DNA from: a virus
DNA length: 49,553 bases
Direction: 5' to 3' (one strand)
Virus record (IMG/VR): IMGVR_UViG_3300042309_001350
Location: 1-49,553 of that record
Positions within the stretch are counted from its first letter, which is position 1. Every line of letters starts with the position of its first letter. A model generated the notes under the pieces. It did no database searches. It was given only the letters and a program-made list of their open reading frames with translations, and was not told where the DNA came from. Shown piece by piece: positions 14,570 to 21,038 of the stretch. A program made the translations under genes and the position numbers.

Positions 14570-15418
14570 TCAGGCGCCCTGACAGGACCAGGCGCCCTCG
14601 GCGGGTGCGGCGCTGAAAAATGGGCAGAAACGACAGCCCGACTCGGTGGCCGGGACCATCTCCAGCGACGCGTGGTTCTCGCGGGCGTTGAGGGCCTCGA
14701 CGGCGGTGCGAATCTTCTCCAGCCGGTCGATAGCTGCTTCGGCGATGGACGCGTCGAACGGCTCCGACCAGACCCACGCCTTGCTCAAGAACGACGCACG
14801 GGGGATGAACCAGATCGCCACGCGCTCCACGCGATAGCCCGCGTTGCGGTAGCCCAGCCCGTACAGGTGAGCCTGTACGCGGTAGTGCTCCGGCGGACCG
14901 AACCTGCGGTACTTACTCGCCGCACTCGCGCCGACGAACTTGTGATCGACAACGGTGCCGGAGAGACGGCTGTAAAGGTCACAGGTACCCGACAGTCCGG
15001 GGGCGATCTCCAGCCGCCGCTCAGTGATCCACGGCCCGACCTCCTCGCCCGTGATGGGGTCGGTGGTGGTGCGGGCCTCGGTGCCGGGGTGGTTCTGGGC
15101 GTGCTCCAGGACGCGGGCGTTGTCGGAGTTAAAAGCGTCCTCGAGTTTGGCGTGTCCGGCGGTGCCCAGCCACGCGGGCAGCGGGTCGCCGCCGGGATTG
15201 ACCGCGGGGACGCCGGTCACCTTGGCGGCGATCTGGCGGGCACAGGGATGGCCGATCTCGGACGGGCCGATGGCGCGCTGAAGGCTGCGGGGGTGGGTGT
15301 CCCAGTCCTCGGTCAGGACGCGCTTCAGCCGAGCCAGGATGGCGTCATTCGCCGACTGATTCGGATCGTCGTCATCGGCAATACCGGCGACGTCCAGGAA
15401 CTCTGCTGCGGTGGTCAT
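14570..15418 (-). CDS. RecB/Cas4-like PD-(D/E)XK exonuclease
   Basis: 282 residues from ATG 15418 (the frame extends to 15481 without a good start). Motifs: GPSEIGHPCARQ (C59), H90 in GTAGHAKLED, GTCDLYSR (D147), VVDHKFVG (D158-x-K160) and QAHLYGLGY (Q182), the RecB-family nuclease core. Cys262, Cys265 and Cys279 at the end plus C59 could bind an iron-sulphur cluster, as in Cas4 and AddB. It should resect DNA ends for recombination or replication together with the SSB-like neighbour. No CRISPR array is present. Confidence 0.85.
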   Translation of the reverse strand: MTTAAEFLDVAGIADDDDPNQSANDAILARLKRVLTEDWDTHPRSLQRAIGPSEIGHPCARQIAAKVTGVPAVNPGGDPLPAWLGTAGHAKLEDAFNSDNARVLEHAQNHPGTEARTTTDPITGEEVGPWITERRLEIAPGLSGTCDLYSRLSGTVVDHKFVGASAASKYRRFGPPEHYRVQAHLYGLGYRNAGYRVERVAIWFIPRASFLSKAWVWSEPFDASIAEAAIDRLEKIRTAVEALNARENHASLEMVPATESGCRFCPFFSAAPAEGAWSCQGA

Positions 15419-15531
15419 GGTGGGAACGGCCTTTCTCGTACTTTTAGTTTGTGGGCTGCAGCGGACGGTGAAGTTGTGCAAATCCGTGAGCTGCGGTGTC
15501 TCAGAGGGTTTTTCAGTTTTCGGGCTGTGGT

Positions 15532-15579
15532 CCCGGTTCCGCCCGCCGGAGGAACGGACATCCGACGAGCGGAACCGGG
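15532..15579. other. GC hairpin between two leftward genes
   Basis: CCCGGTTCCGC (15532-15542) pairs perfectly with GCGGAACCGGG (15569-15579), 11 pairs, in the gap between the 15612 gene and the exonuclease gene. No U-run follows on the minus strand. The 16383-16477 and 13816-13915 gaps contain similar hairpins. Confidence 0.5.
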
Positions 15580-15611
15580 CGACTCAGTTAGCCGTCAGGC
15601 CGACCGGTCGA

Positions 15612-16382
15612 TCACAACCCCACGGCCGCGTCGTCCACGGGGGCCGCGACGCTGAGCGGCACTCCGTGAGCGGTCTCGGGCGTGGGGATGAGGGTGGACA
15701 GGCCGCCGGACAGGCTGCCTCCCAGCGGGTGCGTGCCCGCGTCGGGATCGGACGACTTGACCCAGACACCCGTGTTGGGGTGTTCGTCGAGCACCAGGGC
15801 CGCCAGCGTGACGACCAGGGCGGTCTTTTCGTAGTCATCCAAGTCGCGGACGCGTGCCCATACCTCCCCGGCGTCGATGTCGCGGACGTCCTCGATCAGT
15901 TCGGCCGCGGTGCCGTAGATCGCCGAGCAGAACTCGCGGTGCCGTGCGCCGCCGTCGAACTTGATGCGGGGCATGCTGGCGGCCGGGTTGACGTCCTGCT
16001 GGATGCGGGCGGCACCGGCGCTGGTCTGCGGTCGCAACAGCAGTGCGATGGTCGCCACCGCGGAGGGGGAGAACATGTCGGTGGCCGGGTCCCACCCGGC
16101 GGCGACGAGTTCGGCCTCGTTTCGGCTGATCACACTGCGCAAGGTCGTGTGCTGACGGATGCGGAAGAAATCCGCCACGAACTTCCGGGGCACATTGCAG
16201 GTGACGCCGCACGCGGTGACGCGCTGGAGGCCGCGGTCGGCGACCATCTTGGCGCGCTCCTCGCGGTCGCGCTGTGCGGACTTGCGCTGCCGCCGGGCGG
16301 CGGTCTCGTTGCGCGTGTCCTCGTCGGTGATCGGTGCGGGATCGAACCGCGGATCGAATTCCGGTAAAGTGGTGCTGGTCAT
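15612..16382 (-). CDS. Unknown early protein
   Basis: 256 residues with AGGAG 8 bases before ATG. The N-terminal 50 residues are charged (RRQRKSAQRDREERAK), followed by a probably folded part with ACGVTCNVPRKF (Cys58, Cys62) and several helices. It lies upstream of the RecB-like exonuclease and SSB-like genes in the replication operon, so a recombination accessory role is plausible; no annealing-protein motif was recognised. Confidence 0.6.
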   Translation of the reverse strand: MTSTTLPEFDPRFDPAPITDEDTRNETAARRQRKSAQRDREERAKMVADRGLQRVTACGVTCNVPRKFVADFFRIRQHTTLRSVISRNEAELVAAGWDPATDMFSPSAVATIALLLRPQTSAGAARIQQDVNPAASMPRIKFDGGARHREFCSAIYGTAAELIEDVRDIDAGEVWARVRDLDDYEKTALVVTLAALVLDEHPNTGVWVKSSDPDAGTHPLGGSLSGGLSTLIPTPETAHGVPLSVAAPVDDAAVGL

Positions 16383-16438
16383 TACGAGCTCCTATGACTC
16401 TCTTGAACGGTGTTGCTGGATTGCTTGTGGTGGCAGGT

Positions 16439-16463
16439 GGCCGGGCGCTGAGAACGCCCGGCC
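16439..16463. other. GC hairpin between leftward genes
   Basis: GGCCGGGCG and CGCCCGGCC form a 9-bp stem with a 7-base loop, just past the stop of the 16478 gene. No U-run. Confidence 0.45.
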
Positions 16464-16477
16464 GCCGCCGTTATGTG

Positions 16478-16687
16478 TCAGACCAGGGGCCAGTCCTCCA
16501 GGAGATCAGCGGCCTGCCGGAGGCCGCGAGCGACCGCCGAGTCCGTCAGGCGGTTGCTGTGGGCCAGCGCGCTGGTCCAGTGGGCCTGCTGGGTCTCGTG
16601 GCACTGCCAGCCGGTGAGGGCGAAGTAGAGCGCCTGAGCGAACGCCTCCCGTACACACGGCTCCGGGCTGCTGAGCTTCTCGATCAC
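16478..16687 (-). CDS. Small unknown early protein
   Basis: 69 residues from GTG 16687, which overlaps the previous stop (GTGA). Helical, Ala/Leu/Gln-rich, with WQCHETQQAHW in the middle. Third gene of the leftward early operon. No family is recognised. Confidence 0.55.
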   Translation of the reverse strand: MIEKLSSPEPCVREAFAQALYFALTGWQCHETQQAHWTSALAHSNRLTDSAVARGLRQAADLLEDWPLV

Positions 16688-16797
16688 TTGTCCTCCTCCT
16701 CGATCACGATGTCCGGCGTGGTCCGCAGGGTGTCCCAGACGCGGGACGCGGTGCTGTCGCCGCCGCTGTCCGCCATCGGGTTGATGAACATCGCCAT
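16684..16797 (-). CDS. 37-residue unknown early protein
   Basis: The start is ATG 16797, five bases after the previous stop-overlap region (TGATCATGG); longer upstream readings of this frame are out-of-frame shadow of the 16800 gene. It begins MAMFINPMADSGG and ends in an acidic IVIEEEDK. It is coupled to both neighbours, which is the main argument that it is real. Confidence 0.45.
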   Translation of the reverse strand: MAMFINPMADSGGDSTASRVWDTLRTTPDIVIEEEDK

Positions 16798-16799
16798 GA

Positions 16800-17015
16800 T
16801 CAGACCGCCTTCGCGGTGTCGGTGGCGATCGCCAGGACGTAGCGGAGGGTGTCGGTGCCGACGCGGTCGGTGACGAGCCCCACGATGTAGCGGATGGCGA
16901 CGTCGTTGTCGGGCTCGCCCGCCAGGTTGATGGCGGCGTTGAGCAGTGCCCCGGTCGACATCGACTCGAAGTCGATCGTGAGCGGCTTGTTGTGGAACCG
17001 CTTCGTAGTGGTCAT
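16800..17015 (-). CDS. First gene of the leftward early operon, unknown
   Basis: 71 residues, with GAGAAGAAAG upstream of ATG. It starts MTTTKRFHNKPLTIDFE and has a compact helical remainder with GLVTDRVGTDTLRYVLA. It is the first gene leftward from the control region, so it is likely made early. It might be a small regulator, but no HTH is evident. Confidence 0.55.
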   Translation of the reverse strand: MTTTKRFHNKPLTIDFESMSTGALLNAAINLAGEPDNDVAIRYIVGLVTDRVGTDTLRYVLAIATDTAKAV

Positions 17016-17275
17016 GTCGTTGACTTTCTTCTCGGTGGTGTGCCAGCGGTGTTGCTGACATGACCTAATCTACACACGATTGGCGACGCTGCAACGCAAC
17101 AAAAACGGCCCTACCAGCAGTGATGCATGGTTTCTGATGACAAAACGACCCAATGGGGGTCCGTCAAAGGGTTAGCTGCGAGTAGCTGTCATAAGGAATC
17201 GTGACAAGGCACTGGAGAAATGTGACGAAGGCCACATTCTTGGGGGTGTGTCGCGCTGGATTGGCGTTCGAGCGT

Positions 17276-17291
17276 TCGAACATGTGTTCTA
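17276..17291. promoter_or_regulatory. LexA (SOS) box-like site
   Basis: TCGAACATGTGTTCTA fits the actinobacterial LexA box TCGAAC-N4-GTTCGA with only the last two bases off. It lies about 260 bp upstream of the leftward early operon. It overlaps a GTTCGAAC palindrome (17274-17281). If LexA binds, SOS induction could be wired directly to early transcription. Confidence 0.5.
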
Positions 17292-17323
17292 TAGGTGGAT
17301 CACCCTCTGGCGGGTGTCGGGGT

Positions 17324-17384
17324 GTAGGTTCGACAACCTACGTTTATAAATAGGGCGGCATCATGCCTCCGGGTGATGCCGCCC
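17324..17384. repeat. Operator-like palindrome plus hairpin, copy 1
   Basis: GTAGGTTCGACAACCTAC (7-bp arms, 4-bp centre) is followed by an AT-rich gap and then GGGCGGCATCA ... TGATGCCGCCC, an 11-bp inverted repeat. The block is repeated at 17422-17463 with three differences in about 42 bp. Confidence 0.6.
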
Positions 17385-17421
17385 TGAGAGGCCCCATGCC
17401 GCCGCCGGAGAGGGTGCAACT

Positions 17422-17504
17422 GTAGGTTCGACAACCTACGTTGATGAATCGGGCGGCATCATAGGTCAAAATGGAGGCATCAAACGGAGGCATGATGCCG
17501 CCCG
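17422..17504. repeat. Operator-like palindrome plus hairpin, copy 2
   Basis: The same 18-bp palindrome at 17422-17439, then CGGGCGGCATCAT (17450-17462) pairing with ATGATGCCGCCCG (17492-17504) across a loop carrying two GGAGGCAT octamers. Centre-to-centre distance from copy 1 is 98 bp. Confidence 0.6.
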
Positions 17505-17550
17505 GAAAAATGAGGGTGTAGGTGGGTCTGACCTGCACCGATAGGTTTTG

Positions 17551-17603
17551 TTCGAACATATGTACGGAGGCATGAACGGAGGCGTATCTGACCTGCACCG
17601 ATA
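17551..17603 (+). repeat. Iteron-like composite unit, left (direct)
   Basis: The order is TTCGAACATATG, GGAGGCAT, GGAGGCGTA, then TCTGACCTGCACCGATA (17587-17603; also at 17527-17543). The 28 bp at 17569-17596 are perfectly inverted at 17777-17804. Confidence 0.6.
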
Positions 17604-17639
17604 CCTTGCGACCTGGTCTTTTATACCCCTATGGAGGCA

Positions 17640-17730
17640 TACCCTCTGGAAAGTATTGAATACATAATAAATAGAGCTATATAGGGGCCTATATGGGGAG
17701 AAAATGTATAGAGAGAAAACTTTTCGACCC
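17640..17730. promoter_or_regulatory. AT-rich core with promoter-like sequence
   Basis: This is markedly AT-rich in a GC-rich genome and lies at the centre of the inverted units. TTGAAT (17656-17661), 16 bp, TATATA (17678-17683) could be a rightward promoter; CTATATAGGGGCCTATATGG is a near-palindrome. It could be a duplex-unwinding element or divergent promoters. Confidence 0.45.
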
Positions 17731-17776
17731 CTACGCCGCCCGCGGTGGCTATAAGCCCAGCTCACAGAGAATCACC

Positions 17777-17890
17777 GCAGGTCAGATACGCCTCCGTTCA
17801 TGCCGCCCAAAAATGGACAAAAGCCCAGGTCGCTAGGTATCGGTGCAGGTCAGGTACGCCTCCGTACTGATGCCTCCGCACATATGTTCG
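17777..17890 (-). repeat. Iteron-like composite units, right (inverted)
   Basis: 17777-17804 is the exact inverse of 17569-17596. 17838-17890 is an imperfect inverse of the whole left unit: TATCGGTGCAGGTCAG, then ACGCCTCCGTA, GCCTCC, CATATGTTCGAA. Symmetry centre is near 17687-17720. Confidence 0.6.
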
Positions 17891-18184
17891 AATGAGGTGT
17901 TCGAAGACGACCTCTCCCCACAGCCCCGGCGGCACCCCGGCGCCGCCAAAAAATGCACAACTTTGCCGTCCGCTCGCTTCTTTAGAATGGGAAGTGCAGT
18001 AGGACAACTGTGCCATTTTTCGGCCGGATGACTTTCTGCCTCTGGTGGTGGTGTATTACCCGCGCGGCGGCCCTGGCATAACACGGGGCGCTAACAGTTA
18101 CCTTTCTCTGCCCGTCAGGCTAGCCGGGCCGCCGCGCCACACCCCCCGCCAAACCCCCGAACACAAATCCCGCCGGAGGCGTTC

Positions 18185-18307
18185 ATGGTCGCGTACCCCT
18201 GCCGCTGGTGCCGCTGCAACTGCAACGACGGCGACGACATCTGTGACACCTGCCTGATCCGGCTGCAGGACTGCTACCACGAATGCGTCGCGGAGGACCT
18301 GCAATGA
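18185..18307 (+). CDS. 40-residue cysteine-rich protein
   Basis: ATG 18185 has GGAGG 6 bases upstream; TGA at 18305-18307 overlaps the next ATG (ATGA). It begins MVAYPCRWCRCNCN and contains CDTC, then two more Cys, eight Cys in 40 residues, so it should bind zinc. First gene of the rightward small operon ending at the HNH gene. Small zinc-binding phage proteins often alter host machinery, but no specific role is shown. Confidence 0.6.
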   Translation: MVAYPCRWCRCNCNDGDDICDTCLIRLQDCYHECVAEDLQ

Positions 18308-18615
18308 GTGTCTACGCCGACGGCCATGAGGCCGTCAACCAGATGATCCACAAGGCGCGTCTCCGGCGTCACGACCACCGCGCCGCCGGTGGCAGCGACG
18401 ACGAGTTCATCGGCCGGTTGATCGAGGAGTTCGCCGAAGAGGCGAAGAACCATTCACCCGGCGCCGGTGCGGCGCATATGGCGCTCAGCGTCTACTGGAT
18501 GTCGCGATTGACTGACAAGGTGCTCGAGCTTCAGGACGCGGTCAGCATGCGCAACGACGCACTACGTACGGCGTGGGCCCGTATCGACGCCGACGAGGCG
18601 CTACGGGATGCCTAG
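18304..18615 (+). CDS. Unknown protein upstream of GH19 lysin
   Basis: 103 residues starting at ATG 18304 inside the previous stop; a longer reading to 18283 has no ribosome site. Mostly helical; begins MSVYADGHEAVNQMIHKARL, with His- and Glu-rich helices and a Met-rich middle. It overlaps the GH19 start by 8 bp. No family is recognised. Confidence 0.6.
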   Translation: MSVYADGHEAVNQMIHKARLRRHDHRAAGGSDDEFIGRLIEEFAEEAKNHSPGAGAAHMALSVYWMSRLTDKVLELQDAVSMRNDALRTAWARIDADEALRDA

Positions 18616-19294
18616 CACCTCTGGTGACTTGGCCGCCACCCTGGCTAACGCCATGGGCAACGCGCTGTCGCTGGATGAGTACCGAAGGCTTTTGCCCGGT
18701 TTTCTCGAGGGACTACGGCAGGCCGAATGCACCAATGAGCTCCGCGTCGCGCAGTACATCGCCCAGACTGGTCACGAGAGCTGTGGTTTGCTCTATCGCA
18801 CCGAGCTGGCGGACGGTTGGGCCTACGAAGGCAGGGCCGACCTGGGCAATTGTCAGCCCGGAGACGGGCCCCGGTACCGGGGTCATGGTTATCTGCAGAT
18901 CACGGGCCGGGGAAACCATCGGGCCGTGTCTGAGTGGGCGTTCTCAAAGGGCCTTGTCGCTACCCCCACCTGGTGGGAAGACAACCCCGACGACCTGGCG
19001 AGTGAGCAGTGGGCCGCCGTAGGCGCGTCCTGGTATTGGACCGTCGCCCGTCCCCAGATAAACGCGATGTGCGATTCCGGAGACGTAGAGGGTGTAACCC
19101 GCGCCATCAACGGCGGCTTGAACGGTTTTGACGATCGCGTCAATCGCTACAACCACGCTCTGCCGTTGGCGGGGCAATTCATCCCGGCCGTCCTGGAAAC
19201 CGGAGATGCTTTCATGGCGCTCAGTGATGACGAACAGCGTGAACTGTTGGACCTGTTGCGCCGCGTCGCAGCGTTGCTAGGGGCCCGACGGTGA
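18608..19294 (+). CDS. GH19 (chitinase-class) peptidoglycan glycosidase, lysin A glycosidase part
   Basis: 228 residues. Domain about 8-195: AQYIAQTGHESCGLLYRTE with catalytic Glu57 and a second acid E66, then GPRYRGHGYLQITGRGNH, and a C-terminal WYWTV...INGG segment, all hallmarks of GH19 enzymes used by phages as endolysins. The end (about 200-228, LSDDEQRELLDLLRRVAALL) is an amphipathic helix. It should cut the glycan chains of peptidoglycan. It lies far from the holin and the C39 peptidase (about 17 kb). It is followed by a coupled 19-residue hydrophobic peptide. Confidence 0.9.
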   Translation: MPSTSGDLAATLANAMGNALSLDEYRRLLPGFLEGLRQAECTNELRVAQYIAQTGHESCGLLYRTELADGWAYEGRADLGNCQPGDGPRYRGHGYLQITGRGNHRAVSEWAFSKGLVATPTWWEDNPDDLASEQWAAVGASWYWTVARPQINAMCDSGDVEGVTRAINGGLNGFDDRVNRYNHALPLAGQFIPAVLETGDAFMALSDDEQRELLDLLRRVAALLGARR

Positions 19295-19350
19295 GCACCA
19301 TCGTCCAGGTAATCACCGACTGGATTTCCGTGTTTGTGTCTGTGGGCTGA
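19291..19350 (+). CDS. 19-residue hydrophobic micropeptide between GH19 and HNH genes
   Basis: GTG 19291 overlaps the GH19 TGA (GTGA), and its TGA 19348-19350 overlaps the HNH ATG (TGATG). The sequence reads MSTIVQVITDWISVFVSVG, an amphipathic hydrophobic helix. The precise stitching to both neighbours suggests real translation, either as a membrane-active peptide (lysis helper) or just as a coupling device for HNH expression. No homologue is recognised. Confidence 0.5.
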   Translation: MSTIVQVITDWISVFVSVG

Positions 19351-19619
19351 TGCCGCAGCACCGTAACACCGCCGTCCGCGACCGGCTCCGGCGCATCATC
19401 GCCAAGGACGAGCCGCCCTGCCACCTCTGCGGGGAGTCGATCGACTACAGCCTGCCGCACAGCCACCCGCGCAGCTTTCAGGTGGATCACGTCCTACCCC
19501 GCGCCCGCGGCGGCTCCGACACTCTCGACAATTCTGCCGCCTCACACCGTTCCTGTAACAGGTCGAAGAGTGACCGCGTCCATGCTAGTGTGACTTTCGA
19601 GACCGAGCGGTCCTGGTAA
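19350..19619 (+). CDS. HNH endonuclease
   Basis: 89 residues. C24-x2-C27 and a C-terminal H66-x2-C69-N70 enclose QVDHVLPRARGGSD (D46-H47), the HNH fold with a zinc-bracing pair. In many cos phages a small HNH protein works with terminase to cut concatemers. Here it lies 4.3 kb before terminase, separated by the accessory island. Confidence 0.9.
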   Translation: MPQHRNTAVRDRLRRIIAKDEPPCHLCGESIDYSLPHSHPRSFQVDHVLPRARGGSDTLDNSAASHRSCNRSKSDRVHASVTFETERSW

Positions 19620-19711
19620 AACTCAAAATAAAAATTCGCGCATTTTTGAAAATAAAAATTCGCCCAATTTTGAATCCAGGCGAGGGTGCATACCAAATCA
19701 CGAATCGCAAC

Positions 19712-19789
19712 ACCGGAATCGAAACACCGGAATTATAATACCGGAATTATAATACACGAATTACAGTTCCGGTATTGCAATACCGGAAT
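19712..19789. repeat. ACCGGAAT repeats with 22-bp perfect palindrome
   Basis: ACCGGAAT occurs at 19712, 19726, 19740 and 19782. At 19767-19788 the half TTCCGGTATTG meets its exact inverse. TATAAT hexamers occur at 19734 and 19748. This is an AT-rich operator/promoter-like site in a GC-rich surrounding. Confidence 0.55.
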
Positions 19790-19807
19790 TATACTTCGTA
19801 TATCCCC

Positions 19808-19826
19808 TTAGGTAAGGCTAACCTAA
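19808..19826. promoter_or_regulatory. DtxR/IdeR iron box, near-perfect
   Basis: TTAGGTAAGGCTAACCTAA matches the consensus TTAGGTTAGSCTAACCTAA at 18 of 19 positions. No gene starts directly downstream on either strand, the nearest being the 20359 gene on the minus strand, so the target is unclear. Confidence 0.65.
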
Positions 19827-19845
19827 CCGCGGGGCCTGTGCGCTA

Positions 19846-20184
19846 CCGGTGCCGACATAGCCGGTGCCGCCGTTGGCGGGTGCCGACATAGCCGGTGCCG
19901 CCGTAGCGGGTGCCGGGCGTGCTTGTACATCGCCGGTGCCGGTGCCGACATAGCCGGTGCCGCCGTTGGCGGGTGCCGACATAGCCGGTGCCGCCGTAGC
20001 GGGTGCCGGGCGTGCTTGTACATCGCCGGTGCCGGTGCCGACATAGCCGGTGCCGCCGTTGGCGGGTGCCGACATAGCCGGTGCCGCCGTAGCGGGTGCC
20101 GGGCGTGCTTGTACATCGCCGGTGCCGGTGCCGACATAGCCGGTGCCGGGCGTGCTTGTACATCGCCGGTGCCGCCGTTGGCGG
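19846..20184. repeat. 93-bp tandem repeats built from GGTGCCG units
   Basis: GCTTGTACATC recurs at 19921, 20014 and 20107 (period 93) and again at 20154 after a truncated unit. Each 93-bp unit consists of three related blocks of about 31 bp starting GCCGACATAG or GCCGGGCGTG. GGTGCCG occurs many times, always on the plus strand. Confidence 0.8.
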
Positions 20185-20358
20185 GCCGGTTGCTCTGTGT
20201 CGGTGCCGGGTGCATCGGCGCCGGGGCGGCCGGGGCCTGTGTTGCCCTGTGGCGGCCTAGCCGGTGCCGGTGCTTGTGGCTATGCCCGTCGGGGCCTTTG
20301 GTGCGTCTGTGACGCTCTGAGGGGCCTTAAACGGCGTTTACCCAGCACGCGTTAAGCG

Positions 20359-20469
20359 CTACCGGGTGCTGGTACACCGATACCCGGCGCGGGCTATGCC
20401 CGGCCGGTGTGCGGCTGTCGACACCCGCGGCGGCGAATTGCTACCGCGGGTGCCGTGTTCAGTTGTCAT
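20359..20469 (-). CDS. 36-residue hypothetical protein
   Basis: The ATG at 20469 is preceded on the minus strand by AAAGGGGGGAGAC, the strongest ribosome site in this island. The product starts MTTEHGTRGSNSPPRVS and is basic and Pro/Ser/Arg-rich, without recognisable motif. The good start site is the only reason to list it; composition is close to that of non-coding frames. Confidence 0.35.
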   Translation of the reverse strand: MTTEHGTRGSNSPPRVSTAAHRPGIARAGYRCTSTR

Positions 20470-20592
20470 GTCTCCCCCCTTTCCTGTTGGGGGCTCTCTA
20501 CTGTCCCGCCGGAATTGGCGGGGACATGGTGCGCGGCGGGGCGTTCGAAGTCCTACCCCCGGCAACGGGTGCCGGGCGTCGCGCTAAATGAA

Positions 20593-20633
20593 AAACACCC
20601 GCCGGGGGCGTGATGCCTGTCCGGCGGGTGTTT
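20593..20633 (-). terminator. Terminator of cassette 1
   Basis: AAACACCCGCCGG pairs with CCGGCGGGTGTTT (13 pairs) and is flanked by A-runs that give TTTTT on the minus strand, 11 bp after the stop of the 20644 gene. Confidence 0.85.
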
Positions 20634-20643
20634 CCATCCTTAC

Positions 20644-20958
20644 TTATGCGGCGGTGTGCTTGAGCGCGTAGCCGTCATCGTGCAATGACCGCGCGATGCC
20701 GTACGCGACGTGCCCGGCCTTGTCGTAGCCGCCACCACCCATGATCACCGCGTGCCGGTTCCGGCTGTAGCGGTATCCCAACGCGCGCGCGACGATCCGC
20801 GAGACATCCCACGGGGCCTGTCCGGGCTTGACCTGCAACACCCCGACGTAGGCGTTATCGCCGTTGTATCCCTTGTTGACGGTGACAACGGTAGACCCGG
20901 CCGGGAAAATGCGCGCCAGGTCCTCGCGGGCGTCGGCTTTGCTGTAGTTGTTTGCCAT
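20644..20958 (-). CDS. Cassette 1: small unknown phage/plasmid orphan protein
   Basis: 104 residues with AGGAT before ATG. It begins MANNYSKADAREDL and has a C-terminal YSRNRHAVIMGGGGYDKAGH with ...HDDGYALKH at the end, a Gly-rich turn plus C-terminal pattern I recognise from uncharacterised small actinophage and plasmid proteins. Function is unknown. It is a one-gene unit with its own promoter (21012-21038), leader hairpin and terminator, oriented against the surrounding late genes, so probably expressed in the prophage. Confidence 0.7.
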   Translation of the reverse strand: MANNYSKADAREDLARIFPAGSTVVTVNKGYNGDNAYVGVLQVKPGQAPWDVSRIVARALGYRYSRNRHAVIMGGGGYDKAGHVAYGIARSLHDDGYALKHTAA

Positions 20959-20983
20959 TTCGGTTTCGATCCTTTGAACGTGT

Positions 20984-21038
20984 CCCCGCGTTTCGGGGGC
21001 TGTGACTCAAAGATATACAGAGTTTCCCGAACGCGCAA
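20984..21038 (-). promoter_or_regulatory. Cassette 1 promoter and leader hairpin
   Basis: On the minus strand TTGCGC (21033-21038), 15 bp, TATATC (21012-21017), then a CCCCG-loop-CGGGG hairpin (20984-20998) before the AGGAT ribosome site. The same layout recurs for cassettes 2 and 3. Confidence 0.65.

Larger units (their letters stand above)
17016..18184. other. Early control region and candidate replication origin
   Basis: About 1.17 kb with no convincing gene, between the leftward early operon and the rightward small operon. It holds a LexA-like box, two copies of a palindrome-plus-hairpin repeat (17324 and 17422), many GGAGGCAT/ATGCCTCC octamers in opposite orientation on the two sides, and paired inverted 53-bp units around an AT-rich core near 17640-17730. 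This is what an iteron-type origin or a divergent operator-promoter region looks like. Which of the two is not decided by the sequence. Confidence 0.6.
19620..20358. other. Repeat-rich non-coding stretch
   Basis: About 740 bp. 19625-19675: two direct copies of an AAAATAAAAATTCGC block. 19712-19789: ACCGGAAT repeats. 19808: iron box. 19846-20184: GC-rich 93-bp tandem repeats. 20185-20358: further GGTGCCG units and the palindrome TAAACG-G-CGTTTA (20328-20340). Open frames over the 93-bp repeats exist on both strands only because 93 is a multiple of three. Confidence 0.65.

Noticed and set aside
17798-18084. Minus-strand frames in the control region
   Set aside because: No Shine-Dalgarno and they overlie the repeat units; judged non-coding.
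19846-20184. CRISPR array
   Set aside because: Units are contiguous tandem repeats without unique spacers; no cas genes. The Cas4-like nuclease is a phage RecB-type exonuclease in a replication operon.
19818-20312. Open frames through the 93-bp repeats on both strands
   Set aside because: They exist because the period is a multiple of three; low complexity, no ribosome sites, and several overlapping frames are equally open.
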